Position numbers and translations under genes: made by a program. This document shows, one piece after another, positions 42,689 through 42,930 of a DNA stretch of 42,930 nucleotides; within the stretch, counting starts at the first letter, position 1, and the number at the start of each line of letters is the position of its first letter. The notes under the pieces were generated by a model. That model was not told the origin of the DNA, did no database searches, and saw only the letters and a program-made list of their open reading frames with translations. Origin of the DNA: Bacteroidales bacterium. GTDB taxonomy: Bacteria; Bacteroidota; Bacteroidia; Bacteroidales; UBA932. Location of the stretch: contig JAFUFP010000034.1 in the NCBI GenBank assembly GCA_017469845.1, positions 1-42,930 on the forward strand, in the 5' to 3' direction.

Positions 42689-42791
42689 GGCAAGCAACCG
42701 GTGCGGGTCCGGATTGTCTCCTACGACGATGCGGCCTTGATTATCTTCTTCACCCTTGAATGAATTTCGATTATGAAAACAATATTCAAAT
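41629..42791 (-). repeat. 1.16-kb duplicated block, copy 2
   Basis: Aligns with 39521-40683 at a constant offset of 2108. Its right edge at 42791 is followed by unrelated sequence leading into the inverted repeat at 42881. Confidence 0.85.
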
Positions 42792-42880
42792 TAATGCTGT
42801 CCGGTAAACATATTTTTGATCCTCGCGCGCGCGTGTGCATGAGAAAGGGCTGATTGCCTTCACAGGTTTTCAGCCCAAAA

Positions 42881-42915
42881 TGTCTAGTTTTGTATTTGCG
42901 AAACACAACTAGACA
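42881..42915. repeat. 35-bp near-palindrome, possible insertion-sequence end
   Basis: TGTCTAGTT (42881-42889) and AACTAGACA (42907-42915) are perfect 9-bp outer arms, with further pairing inside (TGT/ACA). An ATG follows at once at 42916. The palindrome may be an IS terminal or hairpin sequence, or an operator. Confidence 0.45.
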
Positions 42916-42930
42916 ATGCACAAAAATACG
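42916..42930 (+). CDS. Possible start of a gene running off the window
   Basis: ATG CAC AAA AAT ACG at the last 15 bases reads MHKNT. It follows the 35-bp palindrome directly. A transposase start would fit, but five codons cannot show this. Confidence 0.2.

Overview
The window looks like a chromosomal segment of an anaerobic Bacteroidales bacterium (Bacteroidota). The evidence is consistent: promoters of the Bacteroidota type (TTTG, about 20 bases, then TAnnTTTG) recur before genes, Shine-Dalgarno sites are mostly absent, and many proteins belong to families typical of the group (DUF4421, DUF3467, DUF3667, head-GIN DUF2807, a Big_2/FISUMP-type lipoprotein, C69 dipeptidase). A cysteate synthase homologue points to sulfonolipid-making lineages, but the genus cannot be fixed from this sequence. 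I see no rRNA, tRNA or CRISPR array.

Layout. 1-1534 (minus): an envelope operon of FKBP-type isomerase, lipoprotein and a partial DUF4421 protein. 1747-3569 (plus): an AbiE-type toxin-antitoxin pair whose mRNA appears leaderless. 3946-8744 (plus): RlmD-type rRNA methyltransferase, Na/Ca exchanger, cysteate synthase and MscS channel. 8871-14739: C69 dipeptidase, a small secreted protein, a DUF3667 membrane protein, an acyltransferase and queA. 14764-15309 is AT-rich and carries GTTTAC/GTTAAC palindromes ahead of an XRE regulator; pyrD and cinA follow. 18642-19775 (plus) is a DUF3791/DUF3990 toxin-antitoxin-like operon with a likely operator in its promoter. 27677-19825 (minus) is a long housekeeping run: valS, thioesterase, tatA, tatC, ABC-F, DUF2807 and a lipoprotein. 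28005-29509 (plus) is DUF3467, a KdsC-like phosphatase and maf. A probable small RNA of about 143 nt lies on the minus strand at 29676-29818. A large surface lipoprotein (30305-31912) follows.

32115-42688 (minus) is the most unusual part: an apparent seven-gene accessory operon. In transcription order it encodes two near-duplicate Sel1/coiled-coil proteins (one membrane-anchored with WG repeats), a soluble ATPase with what appear to be three tandem FtsK/SpoIIIE-like domains, two small helical proteins sharing a W-x-D...FK motif reminiscent of WXG100 proteins, a coiled-coil protein between them, and a PD-(D/E)XK nuclease-like protein. The ATPase plus WXG100-like pairing recalls the core of type VII (ESX/Ess) secretion, but the ATPase has no membrane segment or FHA domain. 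I treat it as a candidate undescribed type VII-like or conflict system. The upstream copy of the duplicated gene has lost its start region, and the window ends in what may be the edge of an insertion sequence.
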